A stretch of 64,000 nucleotides of DNA. It comes from Colius striatus (lineage: Eukaryota > Chordata > Aves > Coliiformes > Coliidae). The position numbers and the translations under genes were made by a program. Below, one piece after another: positions 1-15,100 of the stretch (its first letter is position 1; each line of letters opens with the position of its first letter). The DNA lies in NCBI RefSeq assembly GCF_028858725.1, contig NC_084761.1:27682501-27746500 (forward strand), in the 5' to 3' direction. The notes under the pieces are model-generated. The model saw nothing but the letters and a program-made list of their open reading frames with translations, ran no database searches and was not told the DNA's origin.

Positions 1-3000
1 ATATGAATTCAGCAATGTTTTAGTCAGGGAAAATTTGACTTAAGTCTGCAAACCATCAAGTTACATCAACAATTGCAAACATCATTTACACTTTTATTTC
101 ATTTAACCTCGATTAAGCATTAAGTGAATGAGATTAAACTTTATACATTTATGCTGTATTTGTTGCTGAATTTAATGTCTAAAGACTGAAGTCTGTAAGT
201 TTTTGACACTGCTGAAGGGGAGTGGAGGAAGCAATTCTCAAAGAAAATGTAAATGCTCAACTCTTTAACAAAGGCACACTTGCATATATAAACTCTTTCA
301 CTGGCACTAATTATCACACAAAGTAGATGTTGTGGTCATGTTCTATTGAATATATTATGTGTTTATAATTTTAGCTACTTCCTGTCATGACAGTGATGTC
401 TTTCATTCTGTTACTTCATAGTATCTGTTCTTTGAATGCTGTTGTGTTTGGCAAAAAGAAAAGAAGGAAAAAAATGCAAATACACTCCCACTCACCCCTG
501 GCAAGTCCATACTGAGGAATGTAGTTTTTCTCAGTTCTACATCAGCAGTTCTTTAACAGTGATGCAGCATTTTGTGGCAAAATGCAGACAGCCTTTCAGG
601 ACTGCTTTGGCTTTGACTTCTGGAACACTGTTCCATTTATGGTACTTGATTACATTTTTACAAGTTGAATGGAGTAAATATTTACTGCTGGAATGAAAGT
701 TTTACATATGTACATCAGGCATTGAATAAATAAAACACTTTGAGTATCTAACATGTAAAAAGATGGATCTTATCCTTGCAAAGTGTCTTTGTATATTCCA
801 CACTGAGAGAAGTGGTTCAAAAATACTCCCTGAAGTGCTAAGGTGCATACATCTTCAGAAAATGCATGCAGCTTATTTGTGGGTTGAGTCAGCTGTTGTC
901 TTTACAACAGAATTTGTAATGTCTCAGGTTAAACAAATGGAACACAAACAACTTTTGTAATCATCTGGCACACTGTTTAAACAAGAGCAATTTCTGCTTT
1001 CTCCTGCATTTGTGAATGATGACCTTTATCTTCAACAAAGAATATAGTAATTCTTTTTATACTTTCCTGTTATATTAAAGTAGCCTGAAAGTTCTGCCTT
1101 TGATAACTAATTTTTAAGCTCCAGTGCTCTGACATGGATTTACTAAGTTACATTTAAATGCTATTTAACTTTCAACTTTCCTGTCTTTGAATTATTACTG
1201 TGTTGGATGTTCAACAGGCTGAAATTCCACTGCGCTGCACATCACGAAACACAGACATTGGGGAGAGAACAACTATTACTTGAAATAGAAAAAAGCAATG
1301 TAATGAATTCCAAGGAATTAGAACATTTTGAGGTGTATAATAAAACTTTTAACTTTTTCTTGGTTTTGCTGTAGGGAATTGTAGGAATGAATTTTCTTTT
1401 GATGTAAAATAACAGTAAGCAGCTATTTGATGCCTAGGATATGGAAGAGGAATATTGCTTGCATTTTGAGGGAATCTGTATTTCCTTTCTGATGGTTAGT
1501 TAAGAAGAATGTTCTTTCTTTCATTGACCTTAATTGTGTTATGCACTGATTTTAAGCAATTGACCTAGGAAGAATTCCAGTTGTATTTGATGGAATTTAA
1601 CAGAAGCAGAAGACAGAGGTAATGGTGAACTGTTAGAGTTCTTCTAATCTTTCAGATTCTGTTGTCTTTACTAGATTCTCAGGATATGGAGCAACCTTAG
1701 AGACACAGGTTCTGCTTTGTCTTGGTACGCATTTTGTTATCATCACCGTATTAGCTTGAGCTGAGCAAGCTTCTCCCTAGAAAAATTTAAATACGTGCTA
1801 AGCCTTACACTTGTTCAGTGCTGTATTTCTGCACCTGAGCACATTTTTGTTGCCAAGTCAAGGCTTAAAATATAGATACTAACACATTTGCTGTGAATCC
1901 ATATCCTTTTCTTAATGTCTTCACACTGCCTGCAAGAGCAGTAAGCTTTGCAGCTACTGCCTGGCTCAGGATTTCTCTGATGCAGGTGTAGTTGAGTACT
2001 GCTGTAACACTCACTCTGTCTATTCACGTGTCCTGACGCAGGAGAAAAGGACAGGTGTCATGATTGCGGTTTCTAGCCTGCATGTTTGGGAATTCATATA
2101 ATTCCCTTAATTGTACAAGTATGTTGGTACTAGCTGGGAGGACATGGGACGTGCTGGTTTATTTCGTCTTTTTCAGTAAGGCTCACTTAAATGTAATGAG
2201 ATATAAATGTAGATAACAATAACAAAACAAACTGAACAGACGATAGAGCCATCTTTGGATTTACATTATATCCACATAACTTTACTATACCAGTTCCAGA
2301 ATTCCTGCCATCTTAACAGCTTTTTGGACAAGTCGGTGTTTGCTGTGTCTGATTCTGAGTTGCCCTTGTACAGCCTGGCTAGCCTGGAGCACAAAACAAA
2401 ACAGTGCAAGTGATAAGCTTGAGTTACAGCCTTGTCAGGGTTAGGAGAGGGAAGCAAAAGGAAGGGAGGCCTTCTCTGTCCAGCAGTCCATTAAGAGAAC
2501 TCACAGCATGCAGCATGACTTTTCCATTTGCAGTTAGAAACTTTTTCTTTGGGATCCTGGGGTTTTTTCCTCCCCACTTCCAGTAATAGGAAGAAAGTCA
2601 GATTTAGAAAACAATAGATGTCGTTATGCATGGTGGAGAGGACTGGCAAATGAACAGAAGTAGTTTGAAGGGAAACAAAGGTAATCCTTGGCTATAAGTA
2701 AATTGGTGAAGTTGCTGGGTTTTCTAATTAAGTATCAAGAATGATACAAGCTTGGATGGAAGGGAGAGGCTTTGATAGTTATTTTCCAAAATGAAACAAG
2801 CTTGGCAGTAAGGTCTTAAGAGCTTTAAGGTCACAGACGACTATTTCCAAACATAATAAATTTTGCATGTAGAAGGCATCTACTGACATGTAACAAAAAG
2901 CCATTTACCATTGTTAGAATATTGTACTAATTTTTAAAACAAAACACTGTTGGCCTTTGCATTTTGGTGTAATACCATCTAACTTTCTTTTGCTTTTGTC

Positions 3001-3016
3001 TGTTTTTTATCTCCAG
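1..3016 (+). other. INTU: INTU intron (5' part lies outside the window)
   Basis: Non-coding sequence ahead of the first exon seen. It ends in a pyrimidine-rich tract and the acceptor ctccag at 3011-3016. Short open frames here have no recognisable protein similarity and no matching splice sites. The first INTU exons, including the start codon, must lie upstream because the first visible exon begins inside the PDZ domain. Confidence 0.85.
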
Positions 3017-3102
3017 GAGATGCTCTAGTTGCTGTAAATGATGTTGATGTGAATTCTGAAAACATAGAAAGGGTTTTGTCTTGTATTCCAGGTCCGATGC
3101 AG
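3017..3102 (+). CDS. INTU: INTU exon, PDZ core
   Basis: Acceptor ctccag, donor gtacag. The exon starts with the last two bases of a Gly codon and ends in phase 0. It reads [20 protein letters not shown] and then ends in CIPGPMQ. GDxLxxVN is the usual PDZ strand-C to helix-A signature. Confidence 0.93.
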
Positions 3103-6100
3103 GTACAGTAGTTGAACATTTATTCCAAATGTCCTTTGAAAAAATTAATATTGTTTCCAGCCTTTCTTCCTAAGGAAACAGAACTTAGGCAATCTTTTTC
3201 TTAGAACTTCCTCATCTGCTCTATGAACACATTGGTTGACTTAAGTCAAATTTAGAGTAGAAATTTCAGAGTTTAATTCTGGTAAGTTTTGTGAATAGAG
3301 GGAGGTGCAAGTGGTTTACTAACCCAATGTCCCATGAGGAGAAACAAGGCACAGTCTAGCTGTTATATATTCCATCATGGACCAGGGTCAGAAAGCATAT
3401 GCAACATTGTGCAAGAGACTATAACGTACTTGTAAGTTTAGACTACCCGTGACACCTGATTTTTTTTTTTTAATTTATTTTGGTCCAATATGAGAATCAA
3501 GGTTATACTGTGCCTGCAGCAAGTTTCTTTATGAGAAATAGCATATAAGTATGTGAAGAAAGTTTATTACTTTTCCTGCTCAGAAAAAAACTTCATGTTA
3601 GCGCTTGCATCAAAATTACTTTTTGTTGAATACAAGGAAGTGACTTCTGCACAAGCTTTTAACCAGCGATAGTTGTAGTTGGTGGCAAGTATGGTTGCTT
3701 TGAGAGTTGTTATTTTGAATATTCTAATCTCAACAAATGAAGGACAAGATATGCAATGTTGTGATACCTTGCTCCTGGTGGGTGATAGGGCTGAAGATGT
3801 GCAATCTGACAATAGCATGCATTGATGTCTAGCTTAATAAATATGTCAACTGCAGGGCAATAGTGGCTTTTTTGTCAACTGCTGTTCTTAAAATGGTAGT
3901 AATTGCTATGTAAATATTTAAGTAGCTATCCTTCATCAAAAGAAATTCACAAACCACAGAGAATAAAAAGAAGCCTGAATTTACAAGTAGTGCTATTAAA
4001 AGATGTTTAAGAGCATGTAAATGGAGAAATTGCTACCGCTTTCATAATTAAATAGAAAAATTCATTCTTGAGTATTTAAGATCTTTCAGATTAAGATATT
4101 TTATAACTGGACAACAATGAAAATAGATAGATGTTGTAATAAAATTAGAATAAAAACAAAACAAAAGCAAATGAAAAAATTACCTGATTAATAATGTTTT
4201 TTCCTCACGAAACCTACTGCATATATCTTCTTTTTTAATTTGAATTATAATTTCAGAGTTATAATGGAGAATTAAATAACTAATAAAGAACTAAATACCT
4301 ATTTCAGAATAAAACCAGGAGAGTGTTAATTACCTGGAATGTAAGTAGCAACAGATTAAAATTATAGTGTCTCTTACAGTACACGTGTAACCTCTTGGTA
4401 GTTTTTCTTCAGGCAGAAGAGATGTTGATCATAGAAGTATTTTACAGTCTAGAGATAAACAGTAGTAGAAATTTTAGATTTTGTTGAACGTGCTTTTGTT
4501 TTAAACTTAGGTTGTTTAAATGCCTGTAGCACTACATCTGCAACTACAGTAAGGTTGAGTATTGGTATGTCAGTTTAGGAAACTTTCCAAGATACTTGAC
4601 AATATAAAGCTTGGCTAAGCTACCAGAGTTGTGGTCAGGTATTGGCAGAGCTCCATAGTAGAAAACCGTTGCCTTGCCTTTGTCCAAATATGGATTTGCT
4701 GTAACTGTTATTAAATACAGAATGATTAAAAAAGCACAGATTATATAGTTTATTTAATGGTACCCTTGCTAGATTAAAGTATATGCATTACTTGTTGCTA
4801 CAATGCTATTCAGCCCTTTATATAGTAGTTACTTTTAATGTAACTGTAATGTTTACATTGTCAGTAAATCTGTCAAGTAGACAGCGATTACTTGAAACGT
4901 TTAACTGTTTGTCATGCTGGCTTTCCAAAACCTTTTATTAAAGTGCAATTATTCTTTTTTTACTGTGCAGTTTGAGTCAAATCATATAAGAGTGATTGCT
5001 GAAGTAGACTGGTGGAGAATTAAGAGTTAAGGAGGTTTTTTTGCAGTGTAGAACACTAAGTTCATGCTGCTGAAGAAATAGAGGGCTGTTGTTGCTGAGA
5101 TTTAGTAATAAAGACAGCTGTTACGCAAACAAAGCTGTTACGTATTCTCATTCATCATATGTTGCAAAACACCAAAAAAGATGCAGTTCCAAGCCTTTTT
5201 ACTGGAGTTATAAGTTATGTACATAAGCAAAGTGACTGCTGCGCTGGATTCGATGTTAAAAGTCACTGGCAGTAACTTCAAAAACTACCTAGCTAGACTC
5301 TTTCAGTTGCAGCGTATAGCATAACATCTCATAACAGTCTATCTCCAGAATTTTATCTTCCTTACCTTGATTTAAGGCAAACTACCTTCTAGGTGTGTAA
5401 GGGCTGATTTAATGTTCTTATGGAGAAGTAGAAGTCTAAATGCTACATCAGTCTTTTTGACTTTAAATAACAGAACTGTTTCTGTTTGTGTGCTTGGATG
5501 CTGCCTAATAAAGTCCTGTTGCTGATTAAAGCATTGGACATCTCCATTAGAAGTTCTATAGCAGTTAGTGAATGTGACAGGCCAAAGTATACCCTCAGTC
5601 AATGCCTGAGATAGTATGATAAAGTTACATTCTGCAGTCTAAACACTTTCACATTTCTGTAATCAAAACAGCTGCCGTTTCCTAGCACCACAAGACAGAG
5701 GAGAGAATAGAACAGAGAAGATACACTAGAAGAATATACTTCTTGTTGCCTTGATACTTTGAAGTTGCATAACCATTTTACCTGGAACTTTATAAAAAGC
5801 GTCATCCAGAGGCAGACATTTAGGATGAGAAATTTCAGCCTGAAATTTTGAGTTGCAGTTGTGCAAACCTTACACATATGGAAAATGGAGATTTACAACA
5901 GGAAATGGCAGGCAATCTTAAAAGGCATGCATTGCCACCAGCTCTGCCTGTAATAAAATCCATATTCTAAGACATACAGCTTTCGTGCAGACAATCAAAA
6001 AGCATGCCTTTCTGGGTCAGACCAACAGTATAAAAGGTACATTTTCTATTTATTTTGCTGACAAACATTTTAAAAATAGTATTAAGAAATAAATTAAATA

Positions 6101-9100
6101 CAGAATGACCTTCCTGACATACTTTCCGAGCTTCAAGCAGTCAGTAGTTAGGGGCTTGTTGGATTACTTACAGGTTTGTACCTTCTCCTTTCTAAGTCTA
6201 GTTCTTAAAATTCCTTGACCTCCATAGTAACCTGTAGCAGTGATTTATTTGCATAACTGATACGTATTACCTTAACTTTTGTTGGTTTTCAAACTGTCAT
6301 CTAAGATATTCTTTAGAAGAAATAAAATCAAGTTGTGAAAGATTTTGTAGTCAGTATTTATAGATATTATTATAAAAAATCTTAAAATTTATAAATAATT
6401 TTATAAATAAATACATTTTAAAATTTATAAATAATTACATTTTATATGTAATTATTAACATACATATAAAATTTATATGTAATCAGGTCCTGTGCACTAC
6501 AGAGGACAGAGATTCATTTCTCCTCCACAAAAAAATTAGTTTCTTAGGATATTTAGAAGTGTAGTCTCCTGGTCATTTTCTGTTACAGCATTTTGCAGCC
6601 TCGATGGTCTTTTTCACAGTATTTTAGTTTTTAAAGGCAGGAAATAGAACTTGGACATATGTAGAGAGAAACAGAAAATGTCATGTTTCAAGCTGTTGGA
6701 TATAACTAAGATTTGCAAAGGAATGCCTAGTGAAATTGTAGAGGAAGATGTTTCTCCAAATATAGTGATTGCACATCTGCGTGGTATGGTATTGCCCATA
6801 GTGCTGTGGGGGACAGCATGGATGCTTACAGGATGAGGGAGAGTTACAGTTCTGTTAGGCCCAATTTGTGTTGAGCTTCTGTGTGCAAACACCAAATATC
6901 TGTGTCTGTTAAGACAAAACAGGTCAAATTTGGGATGTTTTTTTTAAACCAAGAGACTAAAAGGTAGACTGCAGCAAGAATTAAATCCATGTGTCATTAC
7001 TGTAGATGCTGTAGACTTGAGTGTCACAAATAAGCGTCAACAAACAAGATTAGTAGAAGTTGAGAGAAATAACTGTTGAGCCTTGAGGAAATCTGCAAGA
7101 AGTTAATAAGGGATGTCCTCTGAAATCTGTGCGGATGGCATGACGAACAAAGAGAACTGAGTCAGAATGCTGGAGAAGAAAACGTACATCTATAAAACTG
7201 TGACTGATCAAGTTACTGGGTCTTAAAAAGCCACTGCTTCTCAGCTTAATGTTTCTGCTCTAGTTGTTAATACACAGTGTAATGAATTGAAGCTGAAATG
7301 ATGAGGAGAGAGTGAGGGATGTCAGAAAAGAAAGTGGTAGCACATGGCAGGAGAGCAGGATTGAGTGCAATACTGTTCAAGAGAATGAGAAAAGAGAAAA
7401 AAGCTAAATAGCAGCCAAAGTAGGAGAGGAAAAGATGAATGAGAAGTGTTGGAAGGGAGTAGAATGGAACAAGAATGCAGCAGCCAGTGACATAAATGTT
7501 GTAGCTGGAAGAGCTGCTGGTGGCACTTCTCTCAGATCCAGTTGGACAGGCAGTGGGTGTTTTAAAGCATCATCATTTCTTGCTGTCACTCCTCTCTTTG
7601 AAAATACAAAAATGCAAATTATCTGTATTTAAATGCACAAAATACCTGTGTTTGGGCTTTTCAAATTTAATGCAACTGGGGAAATATAAACCTTTTTTGT
7701 TGCATCAATCATTGGGCAAAACTGTCACTGACTTGAAAGATTTAGAAGCTGGATTTGATGTGATGTATTATTTTGAGAAGTTCCCGGTCAACAGACATGT
7801 TAAGGATACTTTAAGGCAGACAAATAACCTTGAGTAAAAACACATGAAAGAGGGAAGTGAGGGTGTGCCTATTAGTCCAAGTATATTTGATGAAAACTAA
7901 GTATCATCTCAGAAAATAAATAAATTTTTTCTCCTTGGAAATTATGATTGTATACTCAGTGAGCAGCTAGCTACTTCTTACATATCCTTATTTCATACTT
8001 AAAATGAAATGTTCATTCACTAAGAAAAATAATTACTCTTTCATCGCCGCTGTAACAACAAACAAATGTAATTTTTGTAAGACAGTACTCATAAAAAGAG
8101 GTCTGCAAAGCAAATTGTAAATCACGTTTCCACACCAAGTTTGAGTTTTCTGTTGCTTGGGAGCCAGAAAATATGCATTTATTCTGAAATTACTGGGTTT
8201 TACTTTGTTTAGGAAATAAACAACAGTAAACATTATGTAATTTATTTTTTTTACAAAGTAAGGTTGTTGGAGAATGTTCTGGTTTTGCTTTTATTTTTTT
8301 TTTGCCTGACTTTACAGTTTAAAAAACAGAAGAAAACTGAATATAGTGAAAATATTGGCAGATTGAAAAAATTGCTACTTAGCATTACAAATTAACAGAC
8401 TTTTGCAGTTGAATGTAAATTGATTTTCCTGTGTAAATGCATCTGTCACTGCACTCAGACTAGCGAAGAAATGCTCATGAAAGAGCCTTGAGGATATGTA
8501 CTTAATGAAAGTGCTGACATTTTGAAAGAAATAAAATATTTTGTGTGTTTCAAAAGCATAGTAACAGGTTTTGTGCTCAGACCAACCCAGAGCAGTATGT
8601 ATATTTTTCCATTCTCAAAACCCTAAGAAGTATGAAAACACACCAAACCACATGCTTACTCACATGGTTCATAGAGCATGTAATAGCTGGCTTTGTCCTT
8701 AATACAGGGTTATGTAAGGCTGAATATATAATTGGTTTTCTTGGAACAGCAGGAATTTTTGAATGCTTACATCTTTGTCAGTAAAGCTAAGAAAATGTAA
8801 TATCTTACAGGGCTCAAACTGGATCGGTTTCATCTGGTATTAGAATGTAATTCTAAAGTACAGCCTAATTTTCACAATAATTATTTCTCTTAATAGGTTA
8901 AACTTACATTTGAAACATCAATATTTGAGGCTAAAGGAACTTCTCAGCAAAAGCATAAACAGGCACAGTCAAGTATGAACAATCTGGTTCGGCTCCTGTG
9001 GGGAGAAGATAGTGCAGACCTTCAGCAGGCTGTACAAGAAGTGCCTCACATTGTTATGTTTCTCACAATGAAACTGGACTCTGAAACATCGAAGGATGAG

Positions 9101-12100
9101 GTATGTGTCACACTAAGTACAACTGAGACGTAAAGTAACAACTGTCAACAGTAACTGCTATGCCTTTTGATGTAAAAAAAAAAATAATAATAATCCCCAC
9201 CAAAAAACCTGTGCTAATTATCTTGAGTTGTCTGTAAAATGTCCATTTTGACAGAAATAAGGCCTGAATTTCCAGGGAAAAAGAGTTATCATCACTGCTG
9301 ACAAGCACTAGTTGGACTTGAAATCACTTCAGCACTGCTGAATGTCTTTCCATAAAGAGCAGGCTAGAGGTGTTAACAAAGCAGAGATAAGTTCAGGAGC
9401 TCATTACTGCCTCTCAATTGCTCATTCTGATGTTTTCAATATGCCTCTTCTAGTATGAAATCTGCATAGTCAAAAAAATTTCCCCAGCAAGAGCTGTTGG
9501 CAGTCCCCATACATAATCTGTCTAGCTCCTCCTAGTTTGAAATGCTAATGTGCCCTTTCTTACAGCACTCTCACATGTCTGCTGTTTGCAGTCAACTGTT
9601 GGATCTTGCTTGGGTAATGTTTTTGAGTTACTGAAGTGCTTTTCCTTTCTCTTATAAAGCTTCCTTTCACATCTCTTTTCTTTTTGTGTTCTTTGAAAAA
9701 ATTTTGCTAGTGTACATATAACCCATTGTAAGTTTGTGTAGATGTTGTTCATGATGTAGCCATAGCTACAAATACTCCACTCAGAATGGAGGGAAGACTC
9801 AGAGCAGAGTGGAGATCTGAGCTTGGCCTCTTGCCTGATCTGAAAATGCCATTTTATTTTCTCTCCCCTGGAATTAATCCTTAGGAGCAGTCAGTGCTCC
9901 ATCCATTCTCTGAGATGTCTTTATTTTTTAATACACTATTTTTCAACTGATAGAAGTCTGTGTCTCTCTGTTAGTGATGTGTAATAGAGAACAAGTATTA
10001 CAACTACACATAATGGAGCTTTTATTTTCTAGTGGGGAGGAGAGCCCTTGAAAATTACATGATATCATAATACCACGTAAAAATGTTGTGAAGTTTGCAG
10101 TGTCAAGTGGTTGAAAGCTAGGAAATGACAGATTTATGGCTACTTGTGCAACTTTAATTCAGCCCTTTTGTACATACACAGCATGACATTGTCTGAAGCA
10201 TTAAGTTTCTTTCTGAAGGATGCATGTCTTGTGCAGAGGACAAGATGGAGAGATAAGTGGGTATAATTAAGACTTACGAGGCAAGCATAAATCCAGTACT
10301 TCATAATTCTGAAGTACTTGACTGTGCAACATAAATTATGCTCTTGTAACATCATATTTTTCAATTTATCTATCTTGCTGTAACACGCAATGAAGCATAT
10401 GAGCACTGTAACCTTTGGTTTGTAGTTCTTTCCAGTCGTGTTTAAGAGACCACATTTTTTTATGGGAAGTACCTTCCACAGAAATTAGTTTATACAAATA
10501 TCTCTTTATTTTTTTTTAAATAATTTCTTTTTATAGCATTGTAACTAGGTGAGGTCATTCTGTTCTCTTTTTTTCCCCCCCCAGCCTGAGACTGCTTCCA
10601 TTAAAACATATGATATGCAGTAATTCCCTATAATAAAAAAGACAAGAGTTCATTTAACTGTGAATTAAATAAGATGCCTTATCAAAGTTCAGTTATATAT
10701 TGCAAATTTTTTCTTCAGTTTGAAGTTTGTGGTCCAAGAATGCTGTGTTATGTGGACAGAAGAGTTATGAACAACTGCAGTAGACAAAGATCAGTGTTTT
10801 CTTGGTCACTTACATAAACTTTATGAAATATTTAAAAAAACAAAACTAGGATTTCAGGGCTCCCCTGTCGGTGAATAGCTATGCAAATATATAATTGCAG
10901 TTCCTGCACTTCAGAGTAAGTGGAATACTGCTTTCTTGCCCCATTATTTCTTTACACTCTCCCAAGAAACAGGATTAACCCTGAATGTTGAGCAGTGGTG
11001 AAAGAGGGATTGTAATGCATTTGTTCTCCCTTCATACCATAGAAGAATTGCTTCCTTAGAAGTCTTGGCAGTTATGCAACCCCAAATAGCCTCTAATGTT
11101 GAGACATGCTTTGCTGGTATAATCAAGCTCTTTGTAACATTTCCTAACAAAAAAATGCTGCCTTCAAGGCATTTGTCTTTAATTTCTTTGGGTACATGGT
11201 AAGTGACATTTATCTTGTATATGTACTGTTCCAGATTTGGCTTACAGTAGTACTCCAAATTAGCAGTGAAGTTCTTGCACACCTATGTGATATTGCACAA
11301 CTAAAATGGAATGATCCTTTACTAAACTGCTTTACCCATACCCAAATGAGGCATGGTATCCATGAAATCAGTGGCAACTAGAGCCAGTAACTAATTCGTC
11401 CACTTGTGAGCTTTTGGCACTCAAAAATAGAGTTAATGACCACTAAGACTTGTAAGCTCTTTCTACTTCAACTATAAAAGAAAATAGTGTTAGAAATAAT
11501 TTAGGATGTGTGCATATATGTGGAGAGTGTCCCATATGAAAATGGTTTCCATGAGTAAGGTTCATCTTGTCTTCTTTATTCAGTTCAAGCTAGGTATTAC
11601 AATTACAACATCTTATTTGAAGCAGCATACAACTATAACATCTTCATGGGTTTGAACTGCTTTTGGCAATACCTTGTCTTCCGTATTCCTGCTACATGAC
11701 AGTGTTACTGGAAGCATGTGTTTAGCATACATGCAAAATAAGTATTAAGTAGCAATTGTTAAGATAGTTTGGTTACTACAGACACTGACTTGTACCTCCT
11801 CTAGCATTTCTCGCTGTTTTTTAACTTCTAAATTTGTCTTCAAGAATTTATAGTTGTCTTTCACCTACTCTTTTTTTTGATCTTGCATAAGATGCAACTT
11901 TTTGGCCTCTTGTCAGTACACTATGTCTGAGGATTATAGGTAGGTTGAAGATTATTGTGCTGGTGGACACCATTTTGACACAGTTTCTTGAGCCATTTCT
12001 TACATTGTCAAAGACTGCACTGACTTTTTTAAATGTTATTTAGGCTTAGTTTGTGAAATTAGTAAAATAAAAATGATTAGCTGTTTGGTAGCCCATTAGT

Positions 12101-15100
12101 TTAGATAATCTGCTGAAGTCTGGGCTTCCTGGATTGAGGAGGGGTTTACGCGTTTTAAGAAATGAGCTACTTCTCATTTATTAATATTCCATTGTCGCTG
12201 GCCTATGAACTTTCACATTGCTTTGAAAAAGCTGATTTTGTATTGTGGCATGTGCTGAACCATGCTGACTCATTTATATATATATGAATCAGCTATGACC
12301 TTTTGTTACAATTGTCTTTTCTTTCCCTGGGAAAGTGTACAGATACTTCTCAAATGAATTTTGTGTAAAGGCCTCAGTTCACAGTCTGAGTAAAAAAAGT
12401 CTCTAGCCCTCTGTAGTGTGCCATAATTAGAAAATGGCAGGATTTTTTTCAGCTGAGGGATTGATTCAAGAAAAAAAATCCTTGTCACTAATGAGTATTT
12501 GAAAATAGAGCTAATTAAATTGTATAAGAATGAAGAGTTTGCCAGGTCCTTCTGTAATGAAAGTTTACATTCTTTTAATGTTGGTGAAGGAAAATTTTCT
12601 AATGGGTAGTGGCACTGACTAGATGTGCTTAGTGACATAAATAGGAAAATTAATCATGTCTGTGTTTCTTCTGTTAATGTGGAAACATCATTTACTCTAC
12701 TTTTTTTGTATTGGATATGCTTAATATTCCATGCATTATTTCTAGCCCATCATAATTTGTCAGAAGGCAATAAGTACTGTATTTTTATGGTTGCTGAAAT
12801 ACTTAAATTTGGTGAAAATGCTTACATTAAAAATTTATTTGAAAGAACTGGTTAGAAAAAGAAAAAATGGCACAAATACTTATCTCTGCTGGTCTTCATT
12901 TTCAATGTGATTTCTTTAAGAGGTGGTCAAATGTTTGGCAACAAATTTTTCATGGTGTATATCTTATTTGAGTATATTTTGTGCTGTACCTCCAAAGCAT
13001 ATATAGAGATTGGAGATTTCATATTCTTCTGGTTGGTTTCAAAGAGCTGTATGTGTGATGACTTAAATCACAATTTAAATATTGATAGAACCACACAAAT
13101 ATTAGCTATCTCTTGGAATCATGTTTGTTAACAGTGTACTTTAAGCTGTAAAATGTGGTCATATTTTGTGTTTCTCCATATAATAATAATTCTAAATAAG
13201 TCCTATTGTTCCATAAAATAGAAACATTTAAACTGTCAGAAACATTCATGTGCATTTTAGAAATGTTCAGTATGCCTGTGCAGACCACTGATTGTTGTGA
13301 TACTGTGTGAAAATACAAGATAAAAGTGTTCATGTTTTAAAAGAAAAATTGATGCTAGGAAAAAAATAATGCCATGTTTTCTGGGGGAAGGGTTTTGTGA
13401 TTTTGGTTTTGCATTATTTTAATAATGGCTAACTTTCTTCACAGCAAGAAATTCTTTATCAGTACCCTATATCAGAAGCATCCCAGAAACTGAAAAGTGT
13501 GAGAGGGATATTTCTTACACTATCTGACATACTGGAAAGTGTTACTGGTACCCAGATTATCAGGTAAAAGTATCTGAAATTTTATAATGTATTACAACTT
13601 TTATTATTATATACATATGTCTACAGAAAAACACATATGGGTCATGTATCAAGTTCTAGACAGAAGAGTCTGTTAGTACCTGTAGTACCTGTTAGGCACT
13701 AATGTTTTAACTAGAACAGCACGCCTGAAGTTGGACCTCTCAGCCTGGATGTACGTTGATTTGAGGGAATTTCTTTGTCATGGGTGGCAATGACTAAGTT
13801 TTTTGAGCAATGTTTTTTTTAGGTTGCTTTTTAGATCTCTTAAAACATCATTATCTGAACTGGGAGTCTTGCACTATACTATGGCAGACTCAAAATAATA
13901 CTACAAGAGCTTCAGTCAAATTTGAAAAAAGATAAAATGTAATTCATTTATATTCATGAGCACCTGCTGCTTTTAAGTTCATTTTATTTCACATTCAACT
14001 TGTAGTACTTGAAAGATTTTTATATCCACAGACCCAGACTCTAGTAAGAAGTCTAATAAAAATGACTCCTGAGTTTTTGGAGAGGCATAGCGATGGCTGG
14101 AGATATGCCAAAAGATTACTGAATATTTCAAGGTAGATGATTTTCCTATGGAATAATTAGAAGTGAGATAGCAGGTACTACTTTTCATTTTCTCGCTTCT
14201 GGCTGTTGAGAATTGGTATATGAGTTTACATCTCTTGGGCATTTCAGGCAAGATTCTCTTCTGCACGTTAATATCTTGTGTGTTAGACACAAGACCTGGA
14301 TGGATATAAAAAAGCCAAATATAAGTGTGATTTCAGGCCCAAGAATACAGACTGCAAGCAGTAGTGAACAGCATTGACAATAGTAAGGAACTCCTCAAAA
14401 GGCAAAAAGCCTGTTTAATATATTAAAGTTGGGGTTTATACTGGTACGTTTTTCCTTCAATGGAATTCTGAAGTGCTTTTGAATATTTTTGCTTACCCGG
14501 AAAATAATATGGCTTAATTTACACTTGTTTATTTTAATTTTTTTCCTTCAGAGTTGTCAATTTCCTACTATTTTTAGAAGTTTTTATACTATGCTTTAAT
14601 CATGCTCATAAATTTCTAGTTAATAAGTTACTAAGTCATGTCAATGAACAATAGGAATGTGGATTGGCCCCTTTAGCAGCAGTTACCAAACACTTGCTTT
14701 TGATCTTTTTCATATATCAGTGTTTTAATGCAATGCCACATTATTGAACACTGAAGTATGTTAAATCTCCTTAAGTGCTTATGCGTTATTAATGGAAATT
14801 GACCCGTATAGAATCATTTTGGATATGTCCAGATTTTCAAACACATTCAAAAGACAAATCAATCTGTCTTTGATCTAATCTATGGTGTAATCGGAAAAAT
14901 AATACAGAAATCCATGATAACATAGATTCATCTTTCCTGTTAAGGTTTTCAATTCCCTCTTTTTAGTTCTAAAAAGATGAAAGCAGTTCTGCTCATGTCT
15001 ATGGACTATCTCATCTCTGAAAAAAAAAATAGATAACCCTCAGCTCTCATGAAGCCTTTTCTGTCAGAAGATTAAATGGTGATGATTGTGTCTGCACATG

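Larger units (their letters stand above)
3103..8896 (+). other. INTU: INTU intron, 5.8 kb
   Basis: No exon recognised. It holds an A+T low-complexity block near 6356-6482 and a possible old interspersed repeat near 5998-6250 (listed separately). Isolated open frames, such as the one at 7520-7837, lack similarity and splice context. Confidence 0.8.

Noticed and set aside
7520..7837. 105-codon intronic open frame in INTU
   Set aside because: No similarity, no splice context, and average length for random A+T-rich DNA.
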